Shown: piece after piece, positions 33,747 to 42,892 of the stretch | Layout: each line of letters begins with the position of its first letter | Numbering within the stretch: the first letter of the stretch is position 1 | DNA from: an uncultured Muribaculaceae bacterium | GTDB taxonomy: Bacteria; Bacteroidota; Bacteroidia; Bacteroidales; Muribaculaceae | Assembly: GCA_947176745.1 (NCBI GenBank) | Contig: CAMWRV010000003.1 | Span: 1 to 64,000, forward strand | DNA: 64,000 nt | Reading direction: 5' to 3' | Position numbers and translations under genes: made by a program | The notes under the pieces: generated by a model | The model's input: the letters and a program-made list of their open reading frames with translations, nothing else | What the model was told of the DNA's origin: nothing | The model's database searches: none

Positions 33747-34906
33747 CAATACAGACACCATATTATATAGTTTACGAAGAGCGACTCCGCGCAAATCTTG
33801 AGAAACTGCAGAAAGTGAGCCGGGATGCCAATCTTAAGATAATAATGGCATTCAAGGCCAATGCCCTGTGGAAGACATTCCCGATCATTAAGGAATATTT
33901 CACGGCCTCTACAGCAAGCTCGCTTAACGAGATGCGACTATCGCTTGAGTATCTCGGCAATGACGTGCATGCATACTGCCCGGTGTATACTGAAGCATCC
34001 TTCCCCGATTTTCTCGACGGATGCACTCATATCACATTCAATTCGCTCGCCCAGTTCCACAAATTCCATCCCCTTATGCAGGCACACAAGCGAAAAGTTT
34101 CTGCCGGCCTGAGGGTCAATCCCCACTGCAGTGTCATCGATACAGACATCTACAATCCCTGCAAACCGGGATCGCGTTTCGGAGAGAATCCCGAAAACCT
34201 GCGGAACGGACTGCCGGAAGGGATCGAGGGGCTACATTTCCACGCGCTCTGCGAATCGTCGAGCTATGATCTTGAGGCTGTACTCGACGCTTTTATCGCA
34301 CAATACGGGCATCTTCTGCCGCATGTGAAATGGCTCAACATGGGCGGAGGCCACCTGATAACGCGCAAAGACTATGATACCGATCATCTGGTCAGACTGA
34401 TTAACACTCTTCACGAACGGTATCCACATCTCGAACTGATCATAGAGCCTGGGAGCGCGTTTACATGGCAGACAGGAGATCTGGTTACAGAGGTTCTCGA
34501 TGTAGTTGAGGATTCAGGAATACGCACCGCGGTAATCGATGCATCTTTCGCATGTCACATGCCCGATTGTCTTGAAATGCCCTATAAGCCTGCCATAGCG
34601 GAAGCAATGGCCGACAGCAGTGAAACTGATGAAAACGTAGATTCCGCGAACGGTAGTGAGGGCATATCCTATCGTCTGGGAGGAAATTCATGTCTGAGCG
34701 GAGATTATGTAGGCGACTGGCGATTCAAAGTTCCGCTTAAAGCAGGCGACCGTCTGACCCTGCTCGACATGAACCACTATACCACCGTCAAGACCAATAT
34801 GTTCAACGGCATCCAGCACCCGTCGATATGGCTTAAACCTGTAGATGGAGACCCGGTTCTGCTGCGGGAATATACGTATGAAGACTATAAGACCAGAATG
34901 GACTGA
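33743..34906 (+). CDS. nspC: Carboxynorspermidine decarboxylase
   Basis: 387 aa, PLP enzyme of the alanine-racemase-fold decarboxylase group. Conserved pieces: IIMAFKANALWKTFPI (PLP lysine), SSLNEMRLSLEYLG, LRVNPHCS, GSRFGEN, LNMGGGHLITR, EPGSAFTWQTGDL, DASFACHMPDCLEMPY and GNSCLSGDYVGDW. It makes norspermidine or spermidine in the alternative polyamine pathway of gut Bacteroidetes. Start overlaps the helicase stop (ATGA). The aspartate-dependent dehydrogenase partner is not in the window. Confidence 0.92.
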   Translation: MTIQTPYYIVYEERLRANLEKLQKVSRDANLKIIMAFKANALWKTFPIIKEYFTASTASSLNEMRLSLEYLGNDVHAYCPVYTEASFPDFLDGCTHITFNSLAQFHKFHPLMQAHKRKVSAGLRVNPHCSVIDTDIYNPCKPGSRFGENPENLRNGLPEGIEGLHFHALCESSSYDLEAVLDAFIAQYGHLLPHVKWLNMGGGHLITRKDYDTDHLVRLINTLHERYPHLELIIEPGSAFTWQTGDLVTEVLDVVEDSGIRTAVIDASFACHMPDCLEMPYKPAIAEAMADSSETDENVDSANGSEGISYRLGGNSCLSGDYVGDWRFKVPLKAGDRLTLLDMNHYTTVKTNMFNGIQHPSIWLKPVDGDPVLLREYTYEDYKTRMD

Positions 34907-34967
34907 CATTCTGACTTTTTCAAATGCAGCGTCGGTTCTTTATAGACATTATATTCAATTTAAATAA

Positions 34968-35014
34968 ATTTTCGGACAGCTTAAATACTAAAAGTTGTCC
35001 GAAAATATTTTTTA
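34968..35014 (+). terminator. Terminator after nspC
   Basis: An 11-bp stem (34968-34978 with 34996-35006) followed by a T run. Confidence 0.85.
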
Positions 35015-35103
35015 CAATCTATTTATCAGCATTTTATAAAATTTAACAACTCCAAAAGTTTTCCATTTTATAAATTCCGATCATTCTCCTCTTGAAATAT
35101 TTT

Positions 35104-35134
35104 TTTGCGGATTCGAATTTATATTGTAATTTTG
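35104..35134 (+). promoter_or_regulatory. Promoter of nrdD-nrdG
   Basis: TTTG, 19 bp, TAATTTTG; a full match to the Bacteroidetes consensus 45 bases before the nrdD start. Confidence 0.75.
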
Positions 35135-35179
35135 TGGCGGCTTTCAAGGCCATAATTCGAACCAAAATTCCAGAAACAG

Positions 35180-37384
35180 ATGATACAGACAGTTGTTAAG
35201 CGCGACGGCCGTGTGGTCGGATATAATGAGGAAAAAATCAAAGCCGCCATCCGCAAGGCCATGCTCACCACAGAAATGGGCGAGGATGAGGCTCTCATAC
35301 AGAAAATAACCGACAGGGTAGGAATGTCGGGCAAAGAGCGCATGACTGTCGAAGAAATTCAGGACAAGGTCGAGATCGAACTCATGAAATCCGCCCGCAA
35401 GGATGTGGCCAAAAGATACATCGCATACCGCGACCAGCGCAGCATTGCCCGCAGGGCAAAGACCCGCGACATGTTTCTTGAGATCATAGAGGCGAAAAAC
35501 AACGACATCACACGTGAGAACGCCAACATGAACACTGATTCGCCGGCAGGAATGATGATGAAGTTCGCCAGCGAGACCACGAAGCCGTTTGTCGATGACT
35601 ACCTGCTGTCTGCAACGGTAAAACAAGCCGTCAAGAACAACTATATACACATACACGACAAAGACTACTACCCTACCAAGAGTCTTACATGCGTGCAGCA
35701 TCCGCTCGACCGCATTCTGGAGCGCGGCTTTGTAGCGGGTCACGGCGAATCACGCCCTGCCAAAAGAATCGAGACAGCAAGTGTCATCGCCTGCATATCG
35801 TTGGAGACTGCCCAGAACGAGATGCACGGAGGTCAGGCCATACCGGCGTTCGACTTCTATCTCGCGCCGTTCGTGCGCCGTTCGTTCATTGAAGAGGTAA
35901 AGACTCTCGAACAGCTTACAGGTGAAAACCTTGAATCACTTTATGAAGCCGACATCGAAGACTTCATAAAGAAAGATCTTGACGGACTTACAGGCACCGC
36001 GCGATATATCCAGCACGCAGTCAACAAGACCGTGGATCGTGTGCACCAGTCGATGGAAGCATTCATACACAATATGAACACCATACACTCGCGCGGAGGC
36101 AATCAGGTAGTGTTCTCGTCGATCAACTACGGCACCGACACATCGGCAGAAGGCCGCTGCGTGATACGCGAATTGCTTAAATCCACATATGAAGGAGTCG
36201 GGAACGGCGCAACTGCCATTTTCCCCATCCAGATCTGGAAAAAGAAAAGAGGCGTAAGCTATCTTCCCGAAGACAGGAACTATGACCTTTACAAGCTCGC
36301 ATGCAAAGTGACCGCGAGAAGATTCTTCCCCAACTTCCTTAATCTTGACGCCACATTCAACAAGGCCGAGGAGTGGAATGAAAATGATCCGAAGCGCTAT
36401 CTTCATGAGGTTGCCACGATGGGATGCCGCACCCGCGTGTTCGAGAACCGATATGGCGAGAAGACATCGGTTGGACGGGGAAATCTCTCTTTCACTACTA
36501 TCAATATTGTACGTCTCGCCATTGAAGTGATGAACGTACAGGACAAGAACGAGAGAATAGAAAGATTTTTCGAAAAACTCGATGAGATTCTTGACATCAC
36601 AGCCATGCAGCTCAACGAACGCTTCAATTTCCAGAAGACAGCGCTCGCCAAGCAGTTCCCGCTTGTGATGAGCGTGCTGTGGAACCACACAGAAGACCTT
36701 GGACCGAACGACACGATCGAGTCCGTGATCAATCAGGGAACGCTGGGTATCGGATTCATCGGTCTTGCCGAGTGTCTGATCGCTCTCGTCGGCAAGCATC
36801 ACGGCGAAAGCGAGGAGGCGCAGGCTCTCGGTCTTAAGATTGTCGGCCATATGCGCAGCCGCGTCAATGAGTTCTGCGAGAAATATGAGCACAACTTCTC
36901 GGTTCTTGCCACTCCTGCCGAAGGACTTTCAGGCAAATTCACAAAGAAAGACCGCAAGTCGTTCGGGATCATTGCGGGAGTCACTGACAAAGAATACTAC
37001 ACCAACTCCAACCACGTGCCGGTCTACTATCACTGTTCTCCTCGTCACAAGGCAAAAGTAGAGGCCCCCTATCATCCTCTTACCACAGGAGGCCACATAT
37101 TCTATGTTGAAATCGACGGAGACGCCACCCATAACGAGGAATCGATCATGCAGATTGTCGACATGATGGATCAGTACAACCTCGGTTACGGTTCGGTGAA
37201 TCACAACCGCAACCATTGTCCCAACTGCGGATACGAGAACGCGGCAAAGAATGAGGAGACATGTCCGAAATGCGGCACCGCATTCGAGACCATACAGCGC
37301 ATAACAGGCTATCTTGTGGGTACGACCGACCGCTGGAACTCCGGCAAACTCGCCGAACTTCACGACCGCATCGTTCATAAATAA
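35180..37384 (+). CDS. nrdD: Anaerobic ribonucleoside-triphosphate reductase
   Basis: 734 aa class III reductase. N-terminal ATP-cone (TVVKRDGRVVGYNEEKIKAA). The catalytic barrel has the substrate-binding stretches HIHDKDYYPTKSLTC, SRGGNQVVFSSINYGTD and MGCRTRVFENRYGE. The C-terminal zinc site is CPNCGYENAAKNEETCPKCG, and the glycyl-radical loop is RITGYLVGTTDRWNSGK. It makes dNTPs without oxygen, fitting an obligate anaerobe. The activase gene follows after 19 bases. Confidence 0.96.
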   Translation: MIQTVVKRDGRVVGYNEEKIKAAIRKAMLTTEMGEDEALIQKITDRVGMSGKERMTVEEIQDKVEIELMKSARKDVAKRYIAYRDQRSIARRAKTRDMFLEIIEAKNNDITRENANMNTDSPAGMMMKFASETTKPFVDDYLLSATVKQAVKNNYIHIHDKDYYPTKSLTCVQHPLDRILERGFVAGHGESRPAKRIETASVIACISLETAQNEMHGGQAIPAFDFYLAPFVRRSFIEEVKTLEQLTGENLESLYEADIEDFIKKDLDGLTGTARYIQHAVNKTVDRVHQSMEAFIHNMNTIHSRGGNQVVFSSINYGTDTSAEGRCVIRELLKSTYEGVGNGATAIFPIQIWKKKRGVSYLPEDRNYDLYKLACKVTARRFFPNFLNLDATFNKAEEWNENDPKRYLHEVATMGCRTRVFENRYGEKTSVGRGNLSFTTINIVRLAIEVMNVQDKNERIERFFEKLDEILDITAMQLNERFNFQKTALAKQFPLVMSVLWNHTEDLGPNDTIESVINQGTLGIGFIGLAECLIALVGKHHGESEEAQALGLKIVGHMRSRVNEFCEKYEHNFSVLATPAEGLSGKFTKKDRKSFGIIAGVTDKEYYTNSNHVPVYYHCSPRHKAKVEAPYHPLTTGGHIFYVEIDGDATHNEESIMQIVDMMDQYNLGYGSVNHNRNHCPNCGYENAAKNEETCPKCGTAFETIQRITGYLVGTTDRWNSGKLAELHDRIVHK

Positions 37385-37403
37385 CTATCCTGCGAATCGT
37401 ATT

Positions 37404-37847
37404 ATGACAGTACGCGTTCTTGATATTGTCAGAGGCACAACGGTGGATGGTCCGGGATTCCGGACCTCCATCTATCTTGCCGGATGCCGGCATCATTGTC
37501 CGGGATGTCACAATCCTCAGTCATGGGACTTCGGAGGGGGCTCAGAGATGGAAATCGACGATCTGATGGAAATCGTGAAAGAAGAGGACTTTGATGTAAC
37601 GCTGTCGGGAGGTGATCCGATGTACAGACCCGACGCTGTCCGCGAGATATCGCGAAGGGTCCGGTCTCTCGGACATAGGGTATGGGTCTACACCGGCTTC
37701 ACATGGGAACAGATCAAATCTGATCCTCAACTTCTCGAGGCTCTTGAAGATGTGGAAGCCATAGTCGAGGGTCCCTTCATATCAGAACTCAGAGACACAG
37801 ACCTCCGGTTCAGGGGATCATCCAACCAGCGCATCATTTATCTGTAG
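37404..37847 (+). CDS. nrdG: Anaerobic ribonucleotide reductase activating protein
   Basis: 147 aa from ATG 37404; the frame opens further upstream within nrdD. Radical-SAM cluster motif CRHHCPGCH (Cys-x3-Cys-x2-Cys), preceded by VDGPGFRTSIYLAG and followed by VTLSGGDPM. It installs the glycyl radical on NrdD using SAM. Paired operon with nrdD. Confidence 0.95.
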   Translation: MTVRVLDIVRGTTVDGPGFRTSIYLAGCRHHCPGCHNPQSWDFGGGSEMEIDDLMEIVKEEDFDVTLSGGDPMYRPDAVREISRRVRSLGHRVWVYTGFTWEQIKSDPQLLEALEDVEAIVEGPFISELRDTDLRFRGSSNQRIIYL

Positions 37848-37910
37848 ACGCACATGATGTGCACATGACAATCGCTAATTTTGTAACGTTTAACAAAAAA
37901 CGGCATTATC

Positions 37911-39875
37911 ATGGATACGCATCATCATCATGACCATCAATGCGGTTGCTGCTGCAACAAGAGCGGACATGAGCATCACTCTCACGATGCCGGCGGATCG
38001 GCATGGAAACGGTTTGTTCCGGAACTGGTTTCGGGTCTTCTTCTCATACTGGCGATATCAGTGTCATGGCCCGACGGCATTGGGCGCCTGTGTGTGTTTA
38101 TCGCGGCATTACTGCCGGTAGGGATTCCGATCCTGAGGTCGACCGTATCTGAATGGCTTCGTCGCGACATATTCAATGAATTCACACTTATGGTTCTCGC
38201 GAGCGCCGGTGCGTTTGTCATCGGTGAATATCCCGAGGCTGTGGCGGTTCTTCTGTTTTATTCCATAGGAGAGAAACTCGAGGATGTGGTGTCGGGAGAT
38301 GTAAAAGGGGAAATAAAGAAGCTGCTCGGAGATCTGCCCAATAAAGTCACCGTTATCAAAGAAGGAATAAGAACAGACTTGGCGCCCGATCAAGTCAGAC
38401 CGGGAATGACAGTGGCCGTAAAAGCGGGAGAGAGCGTGCCGGTAGACGGAATCCTGCTTTCAGACGAAGGTGCTGATCTTAACACAGCGGCCATAACAGG
38501 AGAGAGCGTGCCTCGCTATCATGCCTGCGGAGACAATGTGATGTCGGGTACTATTCCGGTAGACCGCGAGATTCTTGTAGAGGCGACCCGGGAATGGAAC
38601 GACAGTTCGATGACGCGGATCATGAAGATGATCGAAGACGCGTCAGCGCATCGCGCCCCGTCAGAATCCCGACTGCGCAGAATCACCAGATGGTATACTC
38701 CAGCCGTTTTCACGGCGGCCCTGCTGATCTTCACGATTCCATGGATTGTCGGGATGTGCGATGGCTCTTTCAGTTTCGATTGGACAGTGTGGCTGCGCAG
38801 ATCTCTTGTGTTTCTTGTATGTTCATGCCCGTGTGCTCTGGTTGTAAGCATACCGCTGACATATTTCGCTTCGATCGGCATCTCGTCGCGTAAAGGCATT
38901 CTTTTCAAAGGGCATGACAGCCTCGACGCTATCGGAAGAACCCGCATGGTGCTCCTCGACAAGACCGGGACTGTAACAACCGGAGAATTCAGTATCGAAT
39001 CAATAAATACGGTTGGATCGCTTGACCGGAATCAGCTTCTTGCCATTGCGGCGTCTGCCGAGACAGGGAGCACGCATCCGATAGCACGCGCGCTGATACG
39101 CGAGGCAGAAAACATGAATCTGACTCTACCCGCAATCACCGGAGCCGTAACCGTTCCTCATGGCATCACAGGAGTTATTGAAGGCCGTCAGGTAATCGTC
39201 GGTTCTCCCGGAATCATGCGGACTGAAGGAATAATCTTTCCTGAAAAGATCGACGGGCAGACATGCGTGCTGATCGCAATCGACAGAAAACCGGAGGGAA
39301 TCATCATGCTGGCTGATACTGTAAAGCCGGGAGCCAAAGAAGCCGTCTGCGCTCTTCACCTGAGAGGCGTAGAAACGGTCGGCATATTGTCAGGTGACTC
39401 TGAGGCGTCTGTAAGAAAAGCCGCCGCCGAATCGGGCATTGATTTTTACAAATCATCACTGCTTCCGGAAGAGAAACGCAATCTGGTTTCACAATATTCG
39501 GAAAAAGAGAAAAACATTCTTTTCGCAGGCGACGGGATCAACGACGCTCCCGCACTCGCGGCAGCCGGTGTCGGAGTGGCCATGGGCGATATCGGCACAT
39601 CCATAGCTATAGAATCAGCCGGAGTCGTGATTGCAGGCGGAGATCTTCGCAAGATTCCACTGGCCATTGATATCTCACGCCGGGTCAGACGCGTTATAAT
39701 GGAAAATGTGACATTCGCGTTCGGAGTCAAGATCATAGTAATGACCCTCGGAGCATTCGGTATCGCAAGTCTTTGGGCCGCGGTTTTTGCCGACACAGGA
39801 GTCACGGCCATCACAATTTTATGGACATTATACAGGTTGAAAATATGGCAACTGAGAAGAGTGAGAAAGAGCTGA
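37911..39875 (+). CDS. Zn/Cd/Pb-type P1B ATPase
   Basis: 654 aa. The N-terminus is a His/Cys-rich metal-binding tail (HHHHDHQCGCCC, GHEHHSH, residues 3-25) rather than an HMA domain. Then transmembrane spans, actuator motif TGESVP, the metal-site CPCALV in span 6, phosphorylation site DKTGTVTTG, an HP motif in GSTHPIARAL and hinge GDGINDAPAL. The CPC motif and His tail indicate P1B-2 export of zinc or cadmium. It ends inside the start of a Fur-family gene, implying metal-linked regulation. Confidence 0.92.
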   Translation: MDTHHHHDHQCGCCCNKSGHEHHSHDAGGSAWKRFVPELVSGLLLILAISVSWPDGIGRLCVFIAALLPVGIPILRSTVSEWLRRDIFNEFTLMVLASAGAFVIGEYPEAVAVLLFYSIGEKLEDVVSGDVKGEIKKLLGDLPNKVTVIKEGIRTDLAPDQVRPGMTVAVKAGESVPVDGILLSDEGADLNTAAITGESVPRYHACGDNVMSGTIPVDREILVEATREWNDSSMTRIMKMIEDASAHRAPSESRLRRITRWYTPAVFTAALLIFTIPWIVGMCDGSFSFDWTVWLRRSLVFLVCSCPCALVVSIPLTYFASIGISSRKGILFKGHDSLDAIGRTRMVLLDKTGTVTTGEFSIESINTVGSLDRNQLLAIAASAETGSTHPIARALIREAENMNLTLPAITGAVTVPHGITGVIEGRQVIVGSPGIMRTEGIIFPEKIDGQTCVLIAIDRKPEGIIMLADTVKPGAKEAVCALHLRGVETVGILSGDSEASVRKAAAESGIDFYKSSLLPEEKRNLVSQYSEKEKNILFAGDGINDAPALAAAGVGVAMGDIGTSIAIESAGVVIAGGDLRKIPLAIDISRRVRRVIMENVTFAFGVKIIVMTLGAFGIASLWAAVFADTGVTAITILWTLYRLKIWQLRRVRKS

Positions 39876-40288
39876 CAGAGAAACTATCAAGATCAGGCAT
39901 CCGTCTCTCCCCGGTGAGACTGCTTGTATTGAAGCTTCTTATGTCATCAGACAAACCAATGTCATCACTGGAGATCGAGACCCGTCTTGAAACTGTGGAC
40001 CGCTCTTCGATAACGAGGACTCTGTCGGTATTTACGGAGGCTCACATAGTCCATGTCATTTCCGACGGTTCCGGCTCGATGAAATATGAGGTATGTGCCG
40101 ATACGGAAGCACACTCCGGACAGTTCCATTCAGATGAACACGCGCATTTTCACTGTCGCAACTGCGGAGAGACAGTATGCCTTCCATCCGCACCGATGCC
40201 GGAGCCGGATCTTCCGGAAGGATTTCTGGCTGAAAATGCCACGTATGTCATTACCGGACTGTGTCCGGCTTGTAACAAAGAGAAATGA
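39845..40288 (+). CDS. Fur/Zur-family metal-responsive repressor
   Basis: 147 aa from ATG 39845, overlapping the ATPase gene by 31 bases; another Met at 39821 is possible. The winged-helix part (LSPVRLLVLKLLMSSDKPMS, DRSSITRTLSVF) precedes a dimerisation domain with metal ligands HAHFHCRNCGETVCL and a C-terminal CPACN zinc pair. The overlap with a zinc exporter suggests Zur-type zinc sensing, though Fur or PerR specificity cannot be excluded. Confidence 0.85.
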   Translation: MATEKSEKELTEKLSRSGIRLSPVRLLVLKLLMSSDKPMSSLEIETRLETVDRSSITRTLSVFTEAHIVHVISDGSGSMKYEVCADTEAHSGQFHSDEHAHFHCRNCGETVCLPSAPMPEPDLPEGFLAENATYVITGLCPACNKEK

Positions 40289-40304
40289 TGACGATCCGCT
40301 TCTG

Positions 40305-42179
40305 TCAGACACGTTTCACCTCATCAACGCCCTCGATGTCTGAAATATGGTGAATAATGGTCTGCAGTTCCTGGAACGAATGAACGGCGAAAGAGATTCT
40401 TAATGTGACGATCGAATCGACAGTCGATGTATTTATGCTGTCCATTGCAAGGTGAAGCCTGTTGGTGATGCAGTCGACAAGATCGACAAAAAGGTGGTAT
40501 CTGTCTACCGCCTTGATGACAATGGTAACGGGATACAGAGTGGCGTCGGGTCTGTAGTCAACAGGAACAATGCTGTCGCCGAACTGCGAGGCAAGTCTGA
40601 CAGCGAGAGGACAGTCGCGCTTGTGCAGAGTGATGGAGCCGTCGGCCTCACGGAATCCGATCACCTCTTCTCCCGGAATCGGCATACAGGCTTCACAGCG
40701 GTTGTACTCCGGTTTCGGCAGAGAAGCGATATAGGCGGCGATCGCTTTCTTTGCCTTGTATGTCACCACTGCGTCAAGCCAGTCAGGATTCGGATGACTC
40801 TCGGGATCTGTGAAGATTTCGACCACGTCTCCCCTTCTCAACTGCGCCTTGATCGATGACAGGAAGCCATTGACTCTCGCATATTTCGCTCTTGCCCCAA
40901 GATCAAGACCGACCTCATAGGCAAAATCAAGCACGGTGGCTTTCTGCGGAAGTATGATCTCCTTCCCTTTGGGAGTGAAGGTCATGATATCGTCATTGTA
41001 GAAAGAAGTGACTACATTGTCGATAAAGCCTGTGCCATTACTGTGACCCGCAATGTCTCGCAGCACGGTGCGGAACTTCTGTATCCACCGGCTTATGTTA
41101 TCACCCGATCTGTCGGCCACGCATCCGAGCTGCGATTCCCTCACCATACGCGTGCTGCTGATATGCACTTCCTGCCAACGCCCGAAATCGGCGAGCAACT
41201 TGACATGAAAGCTCTGATAGCCGTTTTCCTTCGGAGAATCTATGTAGTTTGATATTCCTCCCGGTTTCTCCTTGAATCTGTCGGTGAGGACGGAATAGAT
41301 ACGCAACGCCATGTCCTTCTCCGACAATCCTTCGGGTGTACGGTAAACAATCTCTGTGAAATGTCGGTATTTGAGATGATTGAAATCATCACCGTATTTG
41401 TGCATCTTGCGCCATATGCTGTAGGGATGGCGATATTCCACAGAGACTTCCACCTCGATGCCGGCATGTTCGAGTGTCGCCTTGATCTCATCGGCAAAGA
41501 TGCCGAGACGTTTGCGCTGTGCCTCCTCGTCGTTTCTGATAAGATGTTCAAGATCGGCATATTCATGGGGACACCGGAACTGAAAACTCAGATTCTCAAG
41601 CTCTGTCTTTACATTATAGAGCCCAAGCCTGTTGGCCAGCGGAGCATAGAAATAGTCGGTTTCTCCGGCAATTTTCATCTGCTTGTCGGCAGGCATCGAC
41701 GACAGGGTTCTCATATTATGAAGTCGGTCGGCGAGTTTTACAAGGAGTGCCCTTATGTCATACTGCACCGAATCAAGCATCTGTTTATAGTTGTCAACCT
41801 GTTTGGACTCGACATATTTGTCTTTCTTCTGCTTGGTGACAACCCCGACAAGGTAGGCTACATCCTCACCGAATCTGTCTCTTATGTCATCTATGGTATA
41901 ATGGGTGTCTTCCACCACATCATGAAGAAAGGCCGCAATGACAAGATTGGTTTCGAGCATAAGTTCGTCGGCGGCTATTGTCGCCACCGCTATGGGATGC
42001 AAAATATATGGCTCTCCAGTCTTGCGCTTCTGCGGAGAATGAGCTTCCCGTGCGAATTCAAATGCGCTCTTCAGACGGAGTATATCTTCATCCGAAACCC
42101 GTTGCGCCATCACATCTATGACGTGCGCCGCTTTTTCCTCTATAATCCTGTCGTAATTGTCATGCATAGGCCTATCCAT
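40305..42179 (-). CDS. RSH family protein (SpoT-like), atypical synthetase domain
   Basis: 624 aa, shorter than the usual about 740. The HD hydrolase domain looks intact: HPIAVA (61), FLHDVVEDT (86-92) and LVKLADRLHNMRTL (147-160). The synthetase region keeps SIWRKM and SPKENGYQSFH, but the catalytic YDL-x-A-x-R segment is FTEIVYR (Glu276 for Asp) and EVQIRT is EVHISST, with the following AEHWxYK block missing. TGS (about 385-445) and C-terminal ACT (about 548-624) domains remain. Likely a (p)ppGpp hydrolase with weak or no synthesis; this is an inference. Confidence 0.88.
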   Translation of the reverse strand: MDRPMHDNYDRIIEEKAAHVIDVMAQRVSDEDILRLKSAFEFAREAHSPQKRKTGEPYILHPIAVATIAADELMLETNLVIAAFLHDVVEDTHYTIDDIRDRFGEDVAYLVGVVTKQKKDKYVESKQVDNYKQMLDSVQYDIRALLVKLADRLHNMRTLSSMPADKQMKIAGETDYFYAPLANRLGLYNVKTELENLSFQFRCPHEYADLEHLIRNDEEAQRKRLGIFADEIKATLEHAGIEVEVSVEYRHPYSIWRKMHKYGDDFNHLKYRHFTEIVYRTPEGLSEKDMALRIYSVLTDRFKEKPGGISNYIDSPKENGYQSFHVKLLADFGRWQEVHISSTRMVRESQLGCVADRSGDNISRWIQKFRTVLRDIAGHSNGTGFIDNVVTSFYNDDIMTFTPKGKEIILPQKATVLDFAYEVGLDLGARAKYARVNGFLSSIKAQLRRGDVVEIFTDPESHPNPDWLDAVVTYKAKKAIAAYIASLPKPEYNRCEACMPIPGEEVIGFREADGSITLHKRDCPLAVRLASQFGDSIVPVDYRPDATLYPVTIVIKAVDRYHLFVDLVDCITNRLHLAMDSINTSTVDSIVTLRISFAVHSFQELQTIIHHISDIEGVDEVKRV

Positions 42180-42389
42180 TTGTTTTCAGCTGTGATCTTA
42201 TTCCGATGCGTTCGAAAAAACAAGCCACTTACCGATGCAAATTTGTATATTTTTTTTGAAAAATCCAAATTCCAGAAAGGATTTCGGAGTTTCCGAATTA
42301 TTCTGATCTTCGCGAAACGGAGTAAGATTCCATCCCACAAAACCAATACTTCATTCCACAGAATACAAGAATCTATAAACGACTGAACC

Positions 42390-42590
42390 CTACGCCTTGA
42401 TACGCCTAACGGCGATTAAGACCAGATAAAGTGCGACGAATATGCTTGACAGCATCTCCATCAGATGGACATCGTCGTAAAATAACGCTCTTATCAGCCA
42501 ATATATACCTGCTGCAGCTGACAGGACGCCGGCCGTATAACATATAGTCCTGCCTGAAATTCTAATTTTCTTCTCTTTTTCCGTCTTCAT
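42390..42590 (-). CDS. Small two-span membrane protein
   Basis: 66 aa: a basic N-terminus (MKTEKEKKIR), a first hydrophobic segment (residues 15-35), a short acidic loop (DDVHLME) and a second segment (about 44-60) ending VRRIKA. No family recognised. A promoter-like element lies about 160 bases upstream on the same strand. Confidence 0.55.
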   Translation of the reverse strand: MKTEKEKKIRISGRTICYTAGVLSAAAGIYWLIRALFYDDVHLMEMLSSIFVALYLVLIAVRRIKA

Positions 42591-42702
42591 CCTAATTTAT
42601 TATATTACAGATTGATAGGCGCCCCAACTCAGATTGAGGCTTAGACCCAAACCTAAGATTTTTTGAGGAGGTGAGGCTAAGCACACCTTTACAGTGTTGA
42701 AT

Positions 42703-42740
42703 CCCGACAGCCCCTGTATATAAGGTTGTCGGGGTATAAT
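42703..42740. terminator. Hairpin in the 42.7-kb intergenic region
   Basis: CCCGACA (42703-42709) pairs with TGTCGGG (42727-42733), followed on the plus strand by GTATAATTTTT. On the minus strand it lies inside the predicted 5' leader of the 66-aa gene, about 25 bases after the promoter, where it could act as an attenuator. The rest of 42591-42892 shows only promoters. Confidence 0.45.
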
Positions 42741-42749
42741 TTTTCAGTG

Positions 42750-42781
42750 CAAATATAATCATTCTCATCGGATTAGGCAAC
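42750..42781 (-). promoter_or_regulatory. Promoter upstream of the 66-aa gene
   Basis: Minus-strand GTTG, 20 bp, TATATTTG. Gives an untranslated leader of about 150 bases containing the 42703-42733 hairpin. Confidence 0.5.
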
Positions 42782-42862
42782 CGAAAAGATTTAAAGACAT
42801 GCCCTACTAAGACCCCATCCCACAAAAAATGTTAAAACATTCAAAAATACAACATATTTTAG

Positions 42863-42870
42863 TAAATTTG
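42863..42870 (+). promoter_or_regulatory. -7 element of the 369-aa secreted protein
   Basis: TAAATTTG ends 22 bases before ATG 42893; no TTTG at the expected upstream distance. Confidence 0.5.
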
Positions 42871-42892
42871 AATAAAATTAAGAACTTAAGTT

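Noticed and set aside
35936-36892. Minus-strand 318-codon open frame
   Set aside because: Antisense to nrdD; no domain-like pattern and no promoter or start context.
41361-42386. Plus-strand 341-codon open frame
   Set aside because: It lies antisense to the RSH gene, which has clear HD, TGS and ACT domains; the antisense product resembles no protein family.
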